This document shows positions 12,488 to 26,920 of a DNA stretch of 64,000 nt, in pieces (within the stretch, counting starts at the first letter, position 1; each line of letters starts with the position of its first letter). Source of the DNA: Portunus trituberculatus (Eukaryota; Arthropoda; Malacostraca; Decapoda; Portunidae); the NCBI RefSeq assembly GCF_017591435.1, contig NC_059303.1, positions 6,417,860-6,481,859 of the forward strand, in the 5' to 3' direction. The notes beneath the pieces are model-generated. The model did no database searches. It was not told the DNA's origin and worked only from the letters and a program-made list of their open reading frames with translations. The position numbers were made by a program, and so were the translations under genes.

Positions 12488-12732
12488 TCATTCTTACACC
12501 TCATCATTAGCTTCAAATATCTCCAAAACATCGTCAGTAGGAGCCTAAAGGAACCCCTCGACACCTCCCTTTAAATTACTCCTGCCAAAAACAAACCAAA
12601 AAATCATCCTCACGTCTCATCACCAGGCCACTCAAATATCTCCAGAACACCATCAACAGGAACCTCACGGAACACCCAAATCACTATTCCCATCCTCAAC
12701 ACCTCCCGTTGAATTACTCCAGCAAACCAGTG
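12488..12732. repeat. Two-copy degenerate tandem duplication, ~115-130 bp
   Basis: Words CTCATCA, CAAATATCTCCA, AACA, CAACACCTCCC/CGACACCTCCC and GAATTACTCC/AAATTACTCC appear in the same order twice, starting at about 12488 and 12604. The second copy carries about 15 extra bases. Confidence 0.7.
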
Positions 12733-13794
12733 TTCCATCCCCGTCCATCTCTATCCCGCCATCACCATGCGGACGCCACAACAAGTGATCTAATGAACCT
12801 GTGGATGTCTGTTGCAAGGGAGCGAGGCAGTGGTGAGCATAAGTGAGAGGTAGTGAGTGAGAGGCTGATGGAGGTGGCAGGTGCTAGGGGAGAGGAGAGA
12901 GGAGAGAAGGGAAGAGAAGTACCTCCGGAAGATTCAAAGTTTAACAATGAATGTCGTCACCAAGTCCTCTAACTCGGTGTCTTTGTTTCATCAGGCCAGT
13001 TTCCATCGCTACTCGTAGGATGGAATTTTGGAACAGGGCTAAGTTAGGAAGGATGACGAAGACTTACACTCGCTAAATTAGCTTCGAAATTTTACACCCA
13101 ATGCTTCGTTGGATGAGCCGGGAGGAAGAAGGTCGGGGAAAAAGGAGAAACTTGTTGCGAGTTGAATCTTATCGCAAACTTTCCAGATTAAGGTGCTGTT
13201 ACCTCTCCGGCTGTTTCCAAGCGAGGCGGTATCGACTGGCACTGACTGACTGACTGGCACTGAAAGGCGGCACTGATACTGAGATCCATCCGCTTCAGAA
13301 TTTTTGTAGGTCGTAAGATTTGAAAAAAAGTGAAAAAGATGTCTTATTTTTTTCTACCATGTCTATTCGGAGTAAAATCCTAAGAAATCGTATAATTTAT
13401 GGCATATCGCTTCCCCCCAAAAAAATAAAAATAATAATTACTTGTTTTTCACCATTTATATTTGCAAAAGAAGATAGATCACTTTTCTCCCATGCATATT
13501 TGAAGGAGTAGAAAACATAAATCTCTTACTTCTTAGCCATGTCTCCCTCCTCTTCTCCCAAAACCCGAACCATTTTTGTACTAAAAGCCTCCCAAAACTC
13601 CACGTCTCCTTAAGAGGTGGCCAACTTCTGAGTTTTGAGTTTGAGAATGTAACTTTTCTTAACAACTGAGACCCGAACTTGGAAGAAGCGCCATCACGCG
13701 AATAAAGAACAAAAAGGTTATAAAAATCTACAACAATCGGGAAGTGGTTTGAGGATGAAGAGAAAAACTATAATGTTGACAAAGGGCGCGTCTT

Positions 13795-13795
<1 letters not shown>
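12733..13795. other. Unique spacer
   Basis: Mixed sequence with no microsatellite over about 1 kb, except a short ACTGACTG run at 13237-13256. Small frames lack domains. An unseen exon is possible, but nothing supports one directly. Confidence 0.4.

Positions 13796-13865
<70 letters not shown>
13796..13865. repeat. (GT)n microsatellite
   Basis: 35 perfect units. Confidence 0.97.
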
Positions 13866-13869
<4 letters not shown>

Positions 13870-13902
13870 AAAGGAGTGAGTAGCCCTTATCATGTTAACG
13901 GT

Positions 13903-13905
<3 letters not shown>

Positions 13906-13979
<74 letters not shown>
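13906..13979. repeat. (CT)n microsatellite
   Basis: 37 perfect units, 40 bp after a GT tract. Confidence 0.97.
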
Positions 13980-13984
<5 letters not shown>

Positions 13985-14065
13985 CCCTGTGTTCTTGATC
14001 CCTGGTAAGCCCAAGAAAATATAAATTACCGTCAAACTTATGAATGGGAGCCCTTAGGAAGAAAC

Positions 14066-14122
14066 GAGGAGGAGGAGGAGGAGGAGGAGGAGGAGGAGGA
14101 GGAGGAGAGGAGAAGGAGAAGG
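14066..14122. repeat. (GGA)n microsatellite
   Basis: About 14 perfect GGA units, then GAGAAGGAGAAGGA. A- and G-rich sequence follows to about 14350. Confidence 0.94.
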
Positions 14123-14495
14123 AAGATCAAGTAAAAGAAGACTATACAAAAAAAAATATCAAGAAGAAAAGACGAAGAAAGATAAAGTCAAGAAAGAGAC
14201 GAAGATAAAAACGAAAAAGGAATCAGTGAAAACAAAAGCAAGAAGCAAAAAAAAAAATAAGCAAGAAATAAAAAAAAAGGAAAAAGAAGGAAACCCACAA
14301 AAGGAAAAGCCGCAAATAAAAAGGAAATTGATAAAAAGGCAGATATTAAAGGAAGAATCCGAGAGGAGATTATCTTTGAATGCCTCGGAAAATAAGTCCT
14401 GATTAAAATTGTCGCCTGAATGAGGGAAGGGAGGGACGGGGAAAGTTACGAGGGAAAGTGTGATAAGGTGACAACCAGTCTGAAATGTCCTGCCT
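14123..14495. repeat. A/G-rich tract
   Basis: Words AAGAAAAGACGAAGAAA and AAAAAAAATAAGCAAG dominate. It appears to be decayed AAG/A-rich repeat. No gene seen. Confidence 0.5.
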
Positions 14496-14536
<41 letters not shown>

Positions 14537-14618
14537 CCAACTGTAAACATACTTACGTGTAAAATATGTATGTTATGTGCATTAAGTTTAAATAAAAGAG
14601 AGAGAGAGAGAGAGAGAA
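14496..14618. repeat. Paired (GA)n tracts
   Basis: GA tracts at 14496-14534 and 14596-14618 flank 61 bp of unique AT-rich sequence. With the CT tract at 14658 they form complementary arms. Confidence 0.95.
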
Positions 14619-14656
14619 AGCAAAAGGATGGTACGGATTTGTCTTGAAAAACGTCC

Positions 14657-14657
<1 letters not shown>

Positions 14658-14703
<46 letters not shown>
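14658..14703. repeat. (CT)n microsatellite
   Basis: About 23 units. Confidence 0.96.
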
Positions 14704-14706
<3 letters not shown>

Positions 14707-14751
14707 AGACAGCAGCCCACCCGTAAAAACAAATCTAAAATCCTTTCCCAC

Positions 14752-14799
<48 letters not shown>

Positions 14800-14832
14800 A
14801 CCACCACCACCACCACCACCACCACCACCACC
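14752..14832. repeat. Compound (CA)n-(CCA)n
   Basis: About 23 CA units pass without a break at 14798 into about 11 CCA triplets. Confidence 0.97.

Positions 14833-17876
<3,044 letters not shown>

Positions 17877-17925
<49 letters not shown>
17877..17925. repeat. (CT)n microsatellite
   Basis: About 24 units. Confidence 0.96.
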
Positions 17926-17928
<3 letters not shown>

Positions 17929-18477
17929 GCTATTCTTTCGTCATGGAATGAACCCAAACTCATGCCCGGACTATGAACGATCACATTTTGGGGGAAAAGT
18001 AGTAGCAGTGTGTCATCATTAAGTAGAGGGAGCAGGAAAGTAGTGGTCCTCAGCTCCCATGCACCCCTCCTGCTTACAGACCCATTATTTTAGCCTCCGC
18101 TGATATACTGGTCCCTGATATTATGTCAAAAATGGGGAGAAAATATAGTAAACCTGATATTCCGCGAGGCCTGACGAGTTCCCGGGGCGAGGAAGTGCTG
18201 TGGGGGGAGGCAACTCGGTCAAGGACGCCAGGAAGGAACGTTTAACCATGCGGAACGTTTCATTTCATAACAGGAACGTTTTTTTTTTCTTCTCATGAGT
18301 TTACGTTGTATTTCATACGGTACTCTTTAACTGAATGGGTGCTTTTATTTCATACAAACGTTTTAGTCTTGGAAGGGAAACTTTTACTGCAGAGAAACGT
18401 TTACCCACGCTGGAGGCACTTTTAGGAGAATATTCAAAAGATACGCATGAATGACGTGGTGGTATCTTGTACCATGA
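17926..18477. other. Unique spacer
   Basis: Mixed sequence. The word GGAACGTTT recurs three times between 18234 and 18285, a small cluster of palindromic AACGTT. No gene seen. Confidence 0.4.
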
Positions 18478-18575
18478 CGAAGATGATAATGACAATGATG
18501 GCGAAGATGATAATGACAATAATAATGTAAATGATATAGATGATGATGACAATGAGGAGGAAGAGGAAAAAGAGA
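18478..18575. repeat. Short minisatellite, 24-bp unit
   Basis: The 19-base word CGAAGATGATAATGACAAT occurs at 18478 and 18502, then decays into AATAATG and GATGATGATGACAATG words. Purine-rich GAGGAAGAG sequence follows to 18620. Confidence 0.85.
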
Positions 18576-19351
18576 ACGAGAAGGAGCAAGAGGATAAGGA
18601 AGAGGAGGAGCAACAGCAGGAAACGAACCATCATGTACACTAATCGAAGTACAATTCTAATCTACTAACAAAGACAGATATGAAATCACCTCTTTTTTTA
18701 CCTTGACTCCTACGTGTTGCCTGAGGAAGAATGAGGCGGCGACAGGTTACTTTGTCATGCATAGTGGTGTTGCATATCCCACAGATGATGAGAAGGGGAC
18801 AAAAAAAATGAGAGGGAGAAAGAGAAAAAAAACCGTACAATGACACCTAAACTTGTTGAAGAGATTAAATTGTCAACAGTGATAGAATTTAATCGCCTGA
18901 ACAAGATGAGCCACCTGTTAGCGAGTGGTATTAAGAGCGATGCACTATTTGCGTTATCTATGAGGTGTTTGTCTTGTCTCGCCAGGTGCACGCGGGGACT
19001 GACCACCTGTACCGCTAACACAAACAACATTGGCGGCCACTAACTTCCGCGAACTGGTATCAGGGTGCCTCGCGGGAATCAGGAGCGGTAGTTAGCTTCT
19101 TTATCACTTTATCACCCCACAAATAACACACTCCGCCTGAATAAATCATTCTGACTGGCACTAATTCCAATAATTCACGCTTCACCTGATATTAGCACCT
19201 AACTCACATGCGCTCACACCCGCGGCCCTTGATCTGCTCCGGGCGAAGGTGAAGGCGCTGGAAAAACCTTCTTGGAATGTTCGATAGAGGGGCGACCTGC
19301 TGCTCTCTCCACATCACCTGCTTTTCTCCTACAATGAAACCCTCAACTCGG
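18576..19351. other. Unique spacer
   Basis: Mixed sequence. A 67-codon ATG frame at 18840-19043 is not repeat-derived, but I recognise no motif and no support for expression. Confidence 0.35.
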
Positions 19352-20050
19352 CAATGAACTCTAAAAATCTCTTCTCCTAACAAACTTTGCCCTCGAACTC
19401 AAGAACTTTCAGCAGCAACAAAAGCTTTCTAATTCGTATCCTGCAAAATGACAACTCGACGTACACCTACACGCTCTCACTCTACTCAATGAACTCTAAA
19501 GATATCCGCTCCCAACAAACTCTTCTGAAACTGTTCCTTTACGGGTGCTCAAACCTTCACCAGCAATAAAACCTTCCTAATTAGTACCGTACGGGATGAC
19601 AAACCTTCAGCTGCACACCTTCACTTCTTCTCAACGAACTTTAAGACCTCACACTTTATTTTCAGACTCTTGCCGTACGGACTCTCAAGCATTCACCAGC
19701 AAAACGAATAAAGTCTTCATAATACTAACCATACATAATAATAAGTCTTGACCTACAGTAAAATCTTCCACGATACTCTAGACGGTCTAGAGATTCAAAA
19801 ACGACATTCTGAGGCAAAGTCTTAGGTAATCTTAACTTTATAAACTCAAAAAAACTTTCACCTACAACTTAGTCATTTCTAATTCTTAACTATACTGAAG
19901 TAAAAAAATGATAATAGAAAAATAAAGATAAAAAATGCCGCTAATTCTACCTTTACAGATTCAGAAACCTTTTGCACTAACAAAAATATATCCTTAACAC
20001 CTTCACAAATTCAAAAACCTCTTCCCTCACCAAGAGCCTCCTAACTCCAG
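19352..20050. repeat. Degenerate minisatellite, ~135-155 bp unit
   Basis: Two linked words recur. CAATGAACTCTAAA-like words lie at 19352, 19487 and 19632. CTCAAACCTTCACCAGCAA-like words lie at about 19397, 19547, 19690, 19845, 19960 and 20008, usually followed by CTTCCTAATT. The first copies are 135-155 bp apart and the last are compressed. Frames are not conserved between copies. Confidence 0.72.
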
Positions 20051-20700
20051 CTCTTCGTACCCACAAAACACATCTTACACATTAAATCTTCCTGCACATC
20101 ACAATTCACCCCTTCGCTTCTCCCTCCCTCCGTATCGTGACTTAGCTTCGTTAGGGCCGCTCAAGATACAACTCGTGTGGCAAAGCTTCGTGGAGGAGTA
20201 CTCAGAATAACACCAAGAGCAAGGCAAGGTAAGACGCTTAAAGAAAAAGCCTCAAAACAGGTAAGTGGAGTCCTAATGAGAGGAGGATTCAATGATAACC
20301 ATCGCAAAGTAGGTATTAGAATCCACTTTTGTGATAAGTCCCAGAGGTCAGCGACGTGAGGCCAAGATGCATTATGACATATTCGTCTTCCTCAAGCTCT
20401 ATCTCTTCCCAACCCCTCCCCTCCCCTCTCTTCAAGTAAACATGTCGTAATCCCAAACGACCTCGGGAGCAGATGCAGGAGGCCGACCCAGACGACCCCC
20501 CGCCTCCACACCTCCCCCTTCACCGCCAGCCAGGCCGTGAGAGGAAGCATGACTCGCAGCCACCACCACCACCACCACCACCACTACCACCGCCTGAACC
20601 ACACAAGCCTGCCTACCACCGCGCCGCCTCCACCCACTACACGAGGCGCCGAGTAATTTCAGCGACAAATGACTATAGGAGACAGTGAATAGCGGCAAAG

Positions 20701-20704
<4 letters not shown>
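20051..20704. other. GC-rich spacer with (CCA)n
   Basis: A CAC/CCA run lies at 20560-20590. The flanking 20400-20680 sequence is rich in CCTCC, GACC and CG dinucleotides. Possible exon or promoter DNA, with no direct support. Confidence 0.4.

Positions 20705-20758
<54 letters not shown>
20705..20758. repeat. (CT)n microsatellite
   Basis: 27 units. Confidence 0.97.
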
Positions 20759-20763
<5 letters not shown>

Positions 20764-21331
20764 TATCAGCTACCATCACGACCCCTGCCACTCACATTAC
20801 CTTCCACCCCCAAACACGACCACACCACAATAAACTTTACCGGCATCACCTGAGGAGCTCAACTACCCAGGACTCGAGTGTTTGCGAAAGCGACCGTAAA
20901 AGGCTGCGCTGACCATCACTCACCTCCCCCACGGCGTCCACTCCTCCCCATCCAAACCCTCCTGCGTTTCCTCTCCCTCCTCCCCGTCTCCCCCCTCTCC
21001 TCTCCAGGCAGCTGTCGTCTCCCAAAATATGACTCAAGTTGATTGGCTACTCTTACAACCTGCGATTCTCTCTCTCTCTCTCTCTTTTTTTTTTTTTTTT
21101 GTGTTTAATGCCACTGTTATTAATCCAGGAGGTTCCAGATAGGGGATTGCAAGGTTGGAGAGTTGGAGGATTGAGGTAGAGGTGGTAGGGATGGTGGGGG
21201 TGGTTGGTGTGGTTATGGGGGGAATTGTTGGGGTGGTGGGGGTGAACGCTCGCAGCCAAGGTGACAGGGAAATGATGTCCCGCACCTGGCTGGCTTTTTG
21301 GGGGGTTGGTTTGTATCTTCTGACCTTCTTC

Positions 21332-21333
<2 letters not shown>
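20759..21333. other. Spacer with GGTGG-rich block
   Basis: A short CT then T run lies at 21066-21100. Imperfect GGTGG/GGTTG words run from 21180 to 21245. No gene seen. Confidence 0.45.

Positions 21334-21385
<52 letters not shown>
21334..21385. repeat. (CT)n microsatellite
   Basis: 26 units. Confidence 0.97.
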
Positions 21386-21389
<4 letters not shown>

Positions 21390-21493
21390 CGTATATAATT
21401 AAAGGTACATTTCTGCTACAGGGCAAAATAAAGAGGAAAAGAAAACTAGTACATAATAATAGTTATTCCACAAGACCCAAACAACACCTGAAG

Positions 21494-21495
<2 letters not shown>

Positions 21496-21577
<82 letters not shown>
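21496..21577. repeat. (CA)n microsatellite
   Basis: 41 perfect units. Confidence 0.97.
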
Positions 21578-21579
<2 letters not shown>

Positions 21580-21929
21580 ACTCGTACACTTCTACGGGGC
21601 CATCTTGATACTGTGCCCTCAGTAGTCCAGGTATTTGCAGGCACTTTAAGCACCTCTCGAATACCTGTCCCTCACCTGGCAGTGGAATCAGCCTTGATTA
21701 AGTTCACCGACACTAAGATGTTACTTTTTTGTTCATCTTGTTTACTCTGTCTCCTTTTTTTTCATTATCGGTGGAGGCGGAGGGTAATGGGGAGGGTGTA
21801 GGTCGTCGCCATCTTCCCCATCCCTCCATCCATCGCAAAGACTTATTGGCGTTGTTACTCATACTCTCCAGGCCATTACTCACCTCCTCCCACGGCAAGT
21901 ACGCAAAGAATTGAGCGGCGGCAACAACA
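21578..21929. other. Unique spacer
   Basis: Mixed sequence, nothing recognisable. Confidence 0.4.
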
Positions 21930-21974
21930 GGTGGTGGCGGTGGTGGTGGTGGTGGTGGTGGTGGTGGTGATGGT
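21930..21974. repeat. (GGT)n microsatellite
   Basis: About 14 triplets with one C and one A substitution. Confidence 0.93.
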
Positions 21975-22362
21975 CAAGTAGATACAAGCACACTCACAAT
22001 CTCACACACACCACACAGATTCTTACACTTACACACTGACAACAAAGGAAACGAGAAAGTAAACAGACGAAACCAGCGTCCTGAATAGATACAATAGAAA
22101 GAATTATCATAAAAAAAAACTACACAGTTCAGAAATAATAGAAAATAAAGAAAAGTTACTATAATAGCGAATAAAATATAAATAGTGGTCACTTACTAAG
22201 ACGAGAGAAAAAAGTTGAGAGAAAGTAAAAATAAAGAGAGGAGAGAGAGGAAAAGGGAGAGAGAATGCAGGGAGATTGGAGGACTGGGGAGGGAAGGAAG
22301 GGAAGAGAGGCTGCTGAGTGCATGTGAGTGTAGTAAAGGAAGGAGGGAGGTGGAAGGGAAGA
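21975..22362. other. A-rich then purine-rich spacer
   Basis: A-rich to 22200, then GAGAGA and GGGAAGG words. No gene seen. Confidence 0.4.
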
Positions 22363-22413
22363 AGGAGGAGGAGGAGGAGGAGGAGGAGGAGGAGGAGGAG
22401 GAGGAGGAGGAGG
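22363..22413. repeat. (GGA)n microsatellite
   Basis: About 17 triplets. Confidence 0.95.
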
Positions 22414-22571
22414 GATTGTGGAGGTGTGAATGAGCATACCAGAAGTGCATGCTGGCGTCCCCTGCTGTCACAAAAACATTTAGAATTTTTCTTGGCACAC
22501 TCATTCTTTTCTTTTTTTCAGGGTCGTCTTCTTAGTATCCATTTCTTTTATAGTGTGTCTCGGCAGTAGCA

Positions 22572-22595
22572 GTACCAGATGTAGCAGTACCAGAT

Positions 22596-22655
<60 letters not shown>
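22572..22655. repeat. (GTA)n with upstream AGCAGTACCAGATGT duplication
   Basis: A 15-bp word AGCAGTACCAGATGT is present twice (22569 and 22584), then about 20 GTA triplets follow. Confidence 0.93.
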
Positions 22656-23597
22656 ATGTAACTTTGACATAAGGAATCGATGGAAAAGTCACTTCGTCGA
22701 AAACATCAAAAATATGAAACTGAGCAGCGCGGGAGACGAGTCACATCAACACTTGTTACTATTACGTGCGCACAGTCCAAATAACCCATTAACATGACTC
22801 ACGGTAATGGCAAACAAACAATACGAATCCTAACACATAAATCCACTCCCACCAGCCTGCTTACTCCCTCCTCCCCTACCGTTTCGCTTTTGCCTCCCCT
22901 CCTTTGGCACTCTTCCCCTCTCATATAAAAAAGAATAGAAATAAGCACTAATTTCCCTCTACAATAGATAGAAGAAAAATACATGTAGTGGAGAGGCATC
23001 CCGCTGGCGAATCTCCCATTAATCAAAAGGAATATTAACCACAGTGGAGTTTTATCCATCAGCTTTGCCTTGTCTGTCCCGCCCGCTGCTTTCCTCCATC
23101 CCTCTCTACCTACTCCCCCCCCTCTTCTCTCCCTCCCTTCACCCATCTCTCGCTCTCTCTCTCCCCCCCTCGCTCCCGCTCGCATATTTATCACGATCTA
23201 GTCTGTCTGGCGAGGCTTTAGGTGAATGTTGTTTCCACACTGTTTTGATGGCGAGCTCGTGCTGTCATCCCCTCGACCCCTACCTCGCCTCTCGTGCCCT
23301 TTCACTTTTATGCACAGGGGGAAAAAATGGCCTGCCTTCATTCCCTGATTCTACTGGTGAGCTTCGTCTGTCTATACTGTGGATGTTGTTTTATTCAGTA
23401 TTTCTTTTTATGCACATAGCAGAAAGACCTAAGAACAAAGAAGAATTCAGAAAAAAATAAATGTTTGCTTATTGTCTGTCATATGCGAGGAAAAAAAGAG
23501 GGAGTATTGAGGAGCCGATTGAAGTTTGAAGGTGTCTTAAAAATCTTCTCACAACCTTTTCACTGCTAGGCGACTATTCCCATTATCATCTACATTT
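22656..23597. other. Unique spacer
   Basis: Mixed sequence, with pyrimidine-rich DNA at 23070-23180 containing CCTCCC and CGCTCTCTCTC. No gene recognised. Confidence 0.4.
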
Positions 23598-23999
23598 TTA
23601 AAGGATATTTCTTGTTTTACAGTTTATAAACTGTACAGTGAAACTTAGCAAATATTGAATTAGCTTCATATATTCATTTCCACCCATATAACATATTTCA
23701 GTGCTCTCAATTTTGATAAAAGTAAACAGTAGAAGGATTAAACGAGGTCGATTCTCGGAAACAGGGAAACTATACGCAGGCAAAGAATTCCAGAGTCTAC
23801 GAGTAAAGAGGATGAAGAACGAGGGATGTTGTCCTTCTGTATGTCGTATACTCAATCCTTTCATCAACATGTAATATAACGAGGAACGGATTTGTTTTCT
23901 TGTTCCTATCGCTTGGAAACGCAGACACAATAATCCTACCCTTGTGTTTATGAAGCTGTGGAAAATTTCTATCTCACATGTAATATCAGATGGATTCAA
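23598..23999 (-). pseudogene. Possible decayed LINE reverse-transcriptase tail
   Basis: A 133-codon minus-strand frame contains RRLWNSLPAYSFPVSENRPR at about residues 67-86 (near 23740-23800). Many non-LTR retrotransposons of animals end with a similar segment, LWNxLP followed by P-S-x-x-x-F, just after the reverse transcriptase domain. The upstream part shows no catalytic YADD-type motif and flanking sequence adds nothing, so this would be a short broken remnant. Chance similarity is possible. Confidence 0.35.
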
Positions 24000-24907
24000 A
24001 ATCTTTTAATCTTCATCTTGTCCTGATGAGAGAGCCATTCATTGTTCCTTTACTATTATTGTATCATGCTAAAGACACCTCAGTTCATATTGATGTATTA
24101 GTAAAGTTGTGATGAGCGTTTTTATTCTCGAAATTTCACCACCATTCCATTGTAGGGCAAGGAATTATTCAATACTTCCATAATCTTTAACTCTGCACGG
24201 TAAAAACACTCCATTTGCTTCACATATATGACCACCACCACTCCTTAGCACACTGTGTCTAGTACACATACATATCAATACATGCTAACCAATATTTCCC
24301 TAACCATTACACCTTTATAATATTACAACACCCATATTCTACATTCCCTTTACGCTACTCACACCACCCACAGTATCCTTACACACTCTCCTATTTACAC
24401 ATACAGCCAGTATTCACCTACATCACATATCCTCTCTCTTCACAGCTTTCCACTCAATCACACACCCATTCCTTATTCTCTACATATCTCCTCTCGCTGT
24501 CCATTTATCTTTCCTCTCTACATCTTACGTCTCCCAACATTCACTGCATCACCCATCCACTCCATCTCACACCTACCAAATCTTCCCTTCCTCTCTACAG
24601 TTCACAAATCTCCAAGTCCTCAGTCCTCAACATCATGCAGGCAACACCTCCTCCTCTGCACATATACGAGATTGCAATCCTAGAACAGTAATTACCTCCG
24701 TCAACCTGCATCATCTCTCCTGGGTGAGTGAGGGAAAAGGTTCGCAGGTAAGCAGGTGAGCAGGTGAGTAGGTGAGCCCATCCCAGCAGGACTCACGGGA
24801 GGCTGAGGGTCAAGGTGCGGGTGTTCCTTACCTGTAAGAAAGAGAGAGAAGGAGAGATAGAGCGTGGGTCAGTGGGGTCAGGATCGACAAGGGTGTGGTG
24901 AGCCATG
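24000..24907. other. Unique spacer, C/A-rich in the middle
   Basis: From 24180 to 24620 the plus strand is rich in CAC, ACAT and CTC words without a clear period. At 24744-24777 an octamer like AGCAGGTG repeats about four times. No gene seen. Confidence 0.45.
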
Positions 24908-25147
24908 GAAGGTAAGAAGGTAAGGAGGGAGGAGAAAAGAAAGAGACTTACTGAACTAGAAAGAAAATACAAAGAATGAATGCATTAAGGGACGAAAATA
25001 CAGAATTTGAGGAGAAAATATGCTAGAAAGATGACTTCATGAGGTAAGAAGATAAAAAAAAAGAAAGGTCAGGAGGGAGGAGGAAAAGAATGAGGCTTAC
25101 AGAAAAAGACAGAAAAAACACAAAGAATTGATACATCAAGGGAAGAC
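24908..25147. repeat. Two-copy tandem duplication, ~133 bp
   Basis: Words AGGTAAGAAG, AGGAGGGAGGA, AAAGAATG and ATTAAGGGA/ATCAAGGGA occur in the same order starting at 24908 and 25041. A weaker third copy may continue to about 25350, with AGAAAGAAAAA and ACTGAAC words. Confidence 0.7.
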
Positions 25148-25623
25148 GTGTGACAAAAAAATGGATGATGAGAATATACTAGAAAGAAAAATACAAGGCT
25201 GAGTGAATGTGATAGAAAAAAAACGCATACGTGAAGAATATATATCTAGATGAGAAAATTTACATACTGAACTAGAAAGAAAAAACGCATATTTGACAAA
25301 AGAAATAACAGAGTGGATGAAATATACTGAACAAGAGATAGAAAGTGATAACTCCATGAGGAAAAGAAAGAAAAATAGTGAAAAAATATACCAAACATGA
25401 AAAAGAGTGAGTAGCCATTATAAAAAAAAGGACAAAAAGGATGAAAGGGAAAAAAATAGATTAAAAAAGGATCATACTCACTGATGCATCGTGAGACACA
25501 GCTTAACAAATCCGTGCATCAAAAATACATTGAAAAATACAAAATACGTGAAAGTAAAATAACATCACGATTTTATTTCAATACAGTAACAATTATCAAC
25601 ACTTTTAACGTTCTGCTGTAGCG

Positions 25624-25625
<2 letters not shown>
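25148..25625. other. A-rich spacer
   Basis: A-rich DNA with GAAAGAAAAA words, partly continuing the preceding repeat. The Phe/Ser-rich minus-strand frames reflect composition. Confidence 0.4.

Positions 25626-25668
<43 letters not shown>
25626..25668. repeat. (CA)n microsatellite
   Basis: About 21 units. Confidence 0.96.
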
Positions 25669-25671
<3 letters not shown>

Positions 25672-25886
25672 GAACCCTGATTTCACATGAACTTAATGAA
25701 ATAAAACACGTCCTAACATTTGAAATATATATCACATGCATATTGATAGCAAAGTATAATTTTCAATTTTTTATCGAGGTTGAAACTAAATCATGGTTTT
25801 ATGTTCGTAGTGCAGCGAGAGAGGCGAGTGTGGCCCAACACTTGAATATTAAAATAGAGTTATTACACCACACAGACAAGGCGATT

Positions 25887-25917
25887 GGAGGAGGAGGAGG
25901 AGGAGGAGGAGGAGGAG
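25887..25917. repeat. (GGA)n microsatellite
   Basis: 10 triplets. Confidence 0.94.
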
Positions 25918-25965
25918 ACGCAAGTGGGAAGAGAAAAGAGAAAGGATGAAATAAAAAGACAAAAA

Positions 25966-26852
25966 TAAGATAGAAATGAAGTGGCAGTAATGATTTAAAT
26001 AAAGGAAGGTAAGAGGAATAGAGAAGAGAAGAACGGAGAGAAGGGAGGAAGAGGTGGAGGAGGAGGAGGAGGAGGAAGTACACAAAAGAAAACTTAAGAA
26101 TAAAGGAAGAGAAAGGAGGAAGAAAGAAATAAAACGAAAAATATGATAGAAATTAAAATGACAGAATAATGATTTAAGGAAGGAGGAAGGAAAAGAGGAG
26201 ACGAATAGAGAAAGGAAAGGGAAAGAGAAACGAGAAAAGAAGGGAAAAGAGAACAGAGAAGGGAGGAAATAAAAGGAAAAATAAGAGACAAGTTTAAGTG
26301 ACACAGGAAAGATTTAAAGGTTTGTAAGAGGAATAGAGAAGAGGAGAACAGAGAACGGAGAAGAGGAAGGAATAAAAGAAAAACAAGATAGAGGAGAGAG
26401 AAAGGATGAAGAAATAAAAGGAAAAATAAGATAGACTTTAAGTGACAGAATTATGATTTAGGGATGTTGGGAGGGAACAGAGAGAAAGAAAATTGAGAGA
26501 AGAAGGAAAAAGATAAAGAAAAAAAAGGAAATAAATGGGAAAACAAGATGAAATTGTGAAGAAAGTTAGCTGGAGTGGAAGTAAGGAAGAGGGAAACAGG
26601 AGAAAAATAGGAGGGAAGGAGGAAAAGGTAGAAAGGAAAAGAAAGAAAGAAGAAAAAGAGAAAAAAAAGGGATGAGAAATAAGAGCAAATGAGAAGGAAG
26701 AAGAGAAAAAGCATAAGAAAGCAGAGAGAGAGAGAGAGAGAGAGAATGATTTAAGGAAACCGAGTAGGAGAGAGAAGAGGAAGAAGGAAAAGAACAAAGG
26801 CATAGAATAAGAGGAAAAGAAATCAGGAGAGAAGAGAATGAGAAAAAAGAGA

Positions 26853-26904
<52 letters not shown>

Positions 26905-26920
26905 GTGATTTAAAGTTAAT
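25966..26920. repeat. Degenerate minisatellite, ~145 bp unit
   Basis: An anchor like AAGTGACAGAATAATGATTTAA recurs, its ATGATTTAA core lying at 25990, 26169, 26310, 26453, 26746 and 26905. Spacing is about 179, 141, 143, 293 (two periods) and 159 bp. Between anchors are GAGGAATAGAGAAGAGGAGAA-like purine words, a GGA run (26054-26076) and GA runs (26724-26746 and 26858-26901). The open frames are Ser/Phe-rich minus-strand readings of the purine DNA. Confidence 0.75.

Noticed and set aside
18840..19043. 67-codon ATG frame as a gene
   Set aside because: The start context is acceptable and it is not repeat-derived, but there is no recognisable domain, signal or splice support. This length is common by chance.
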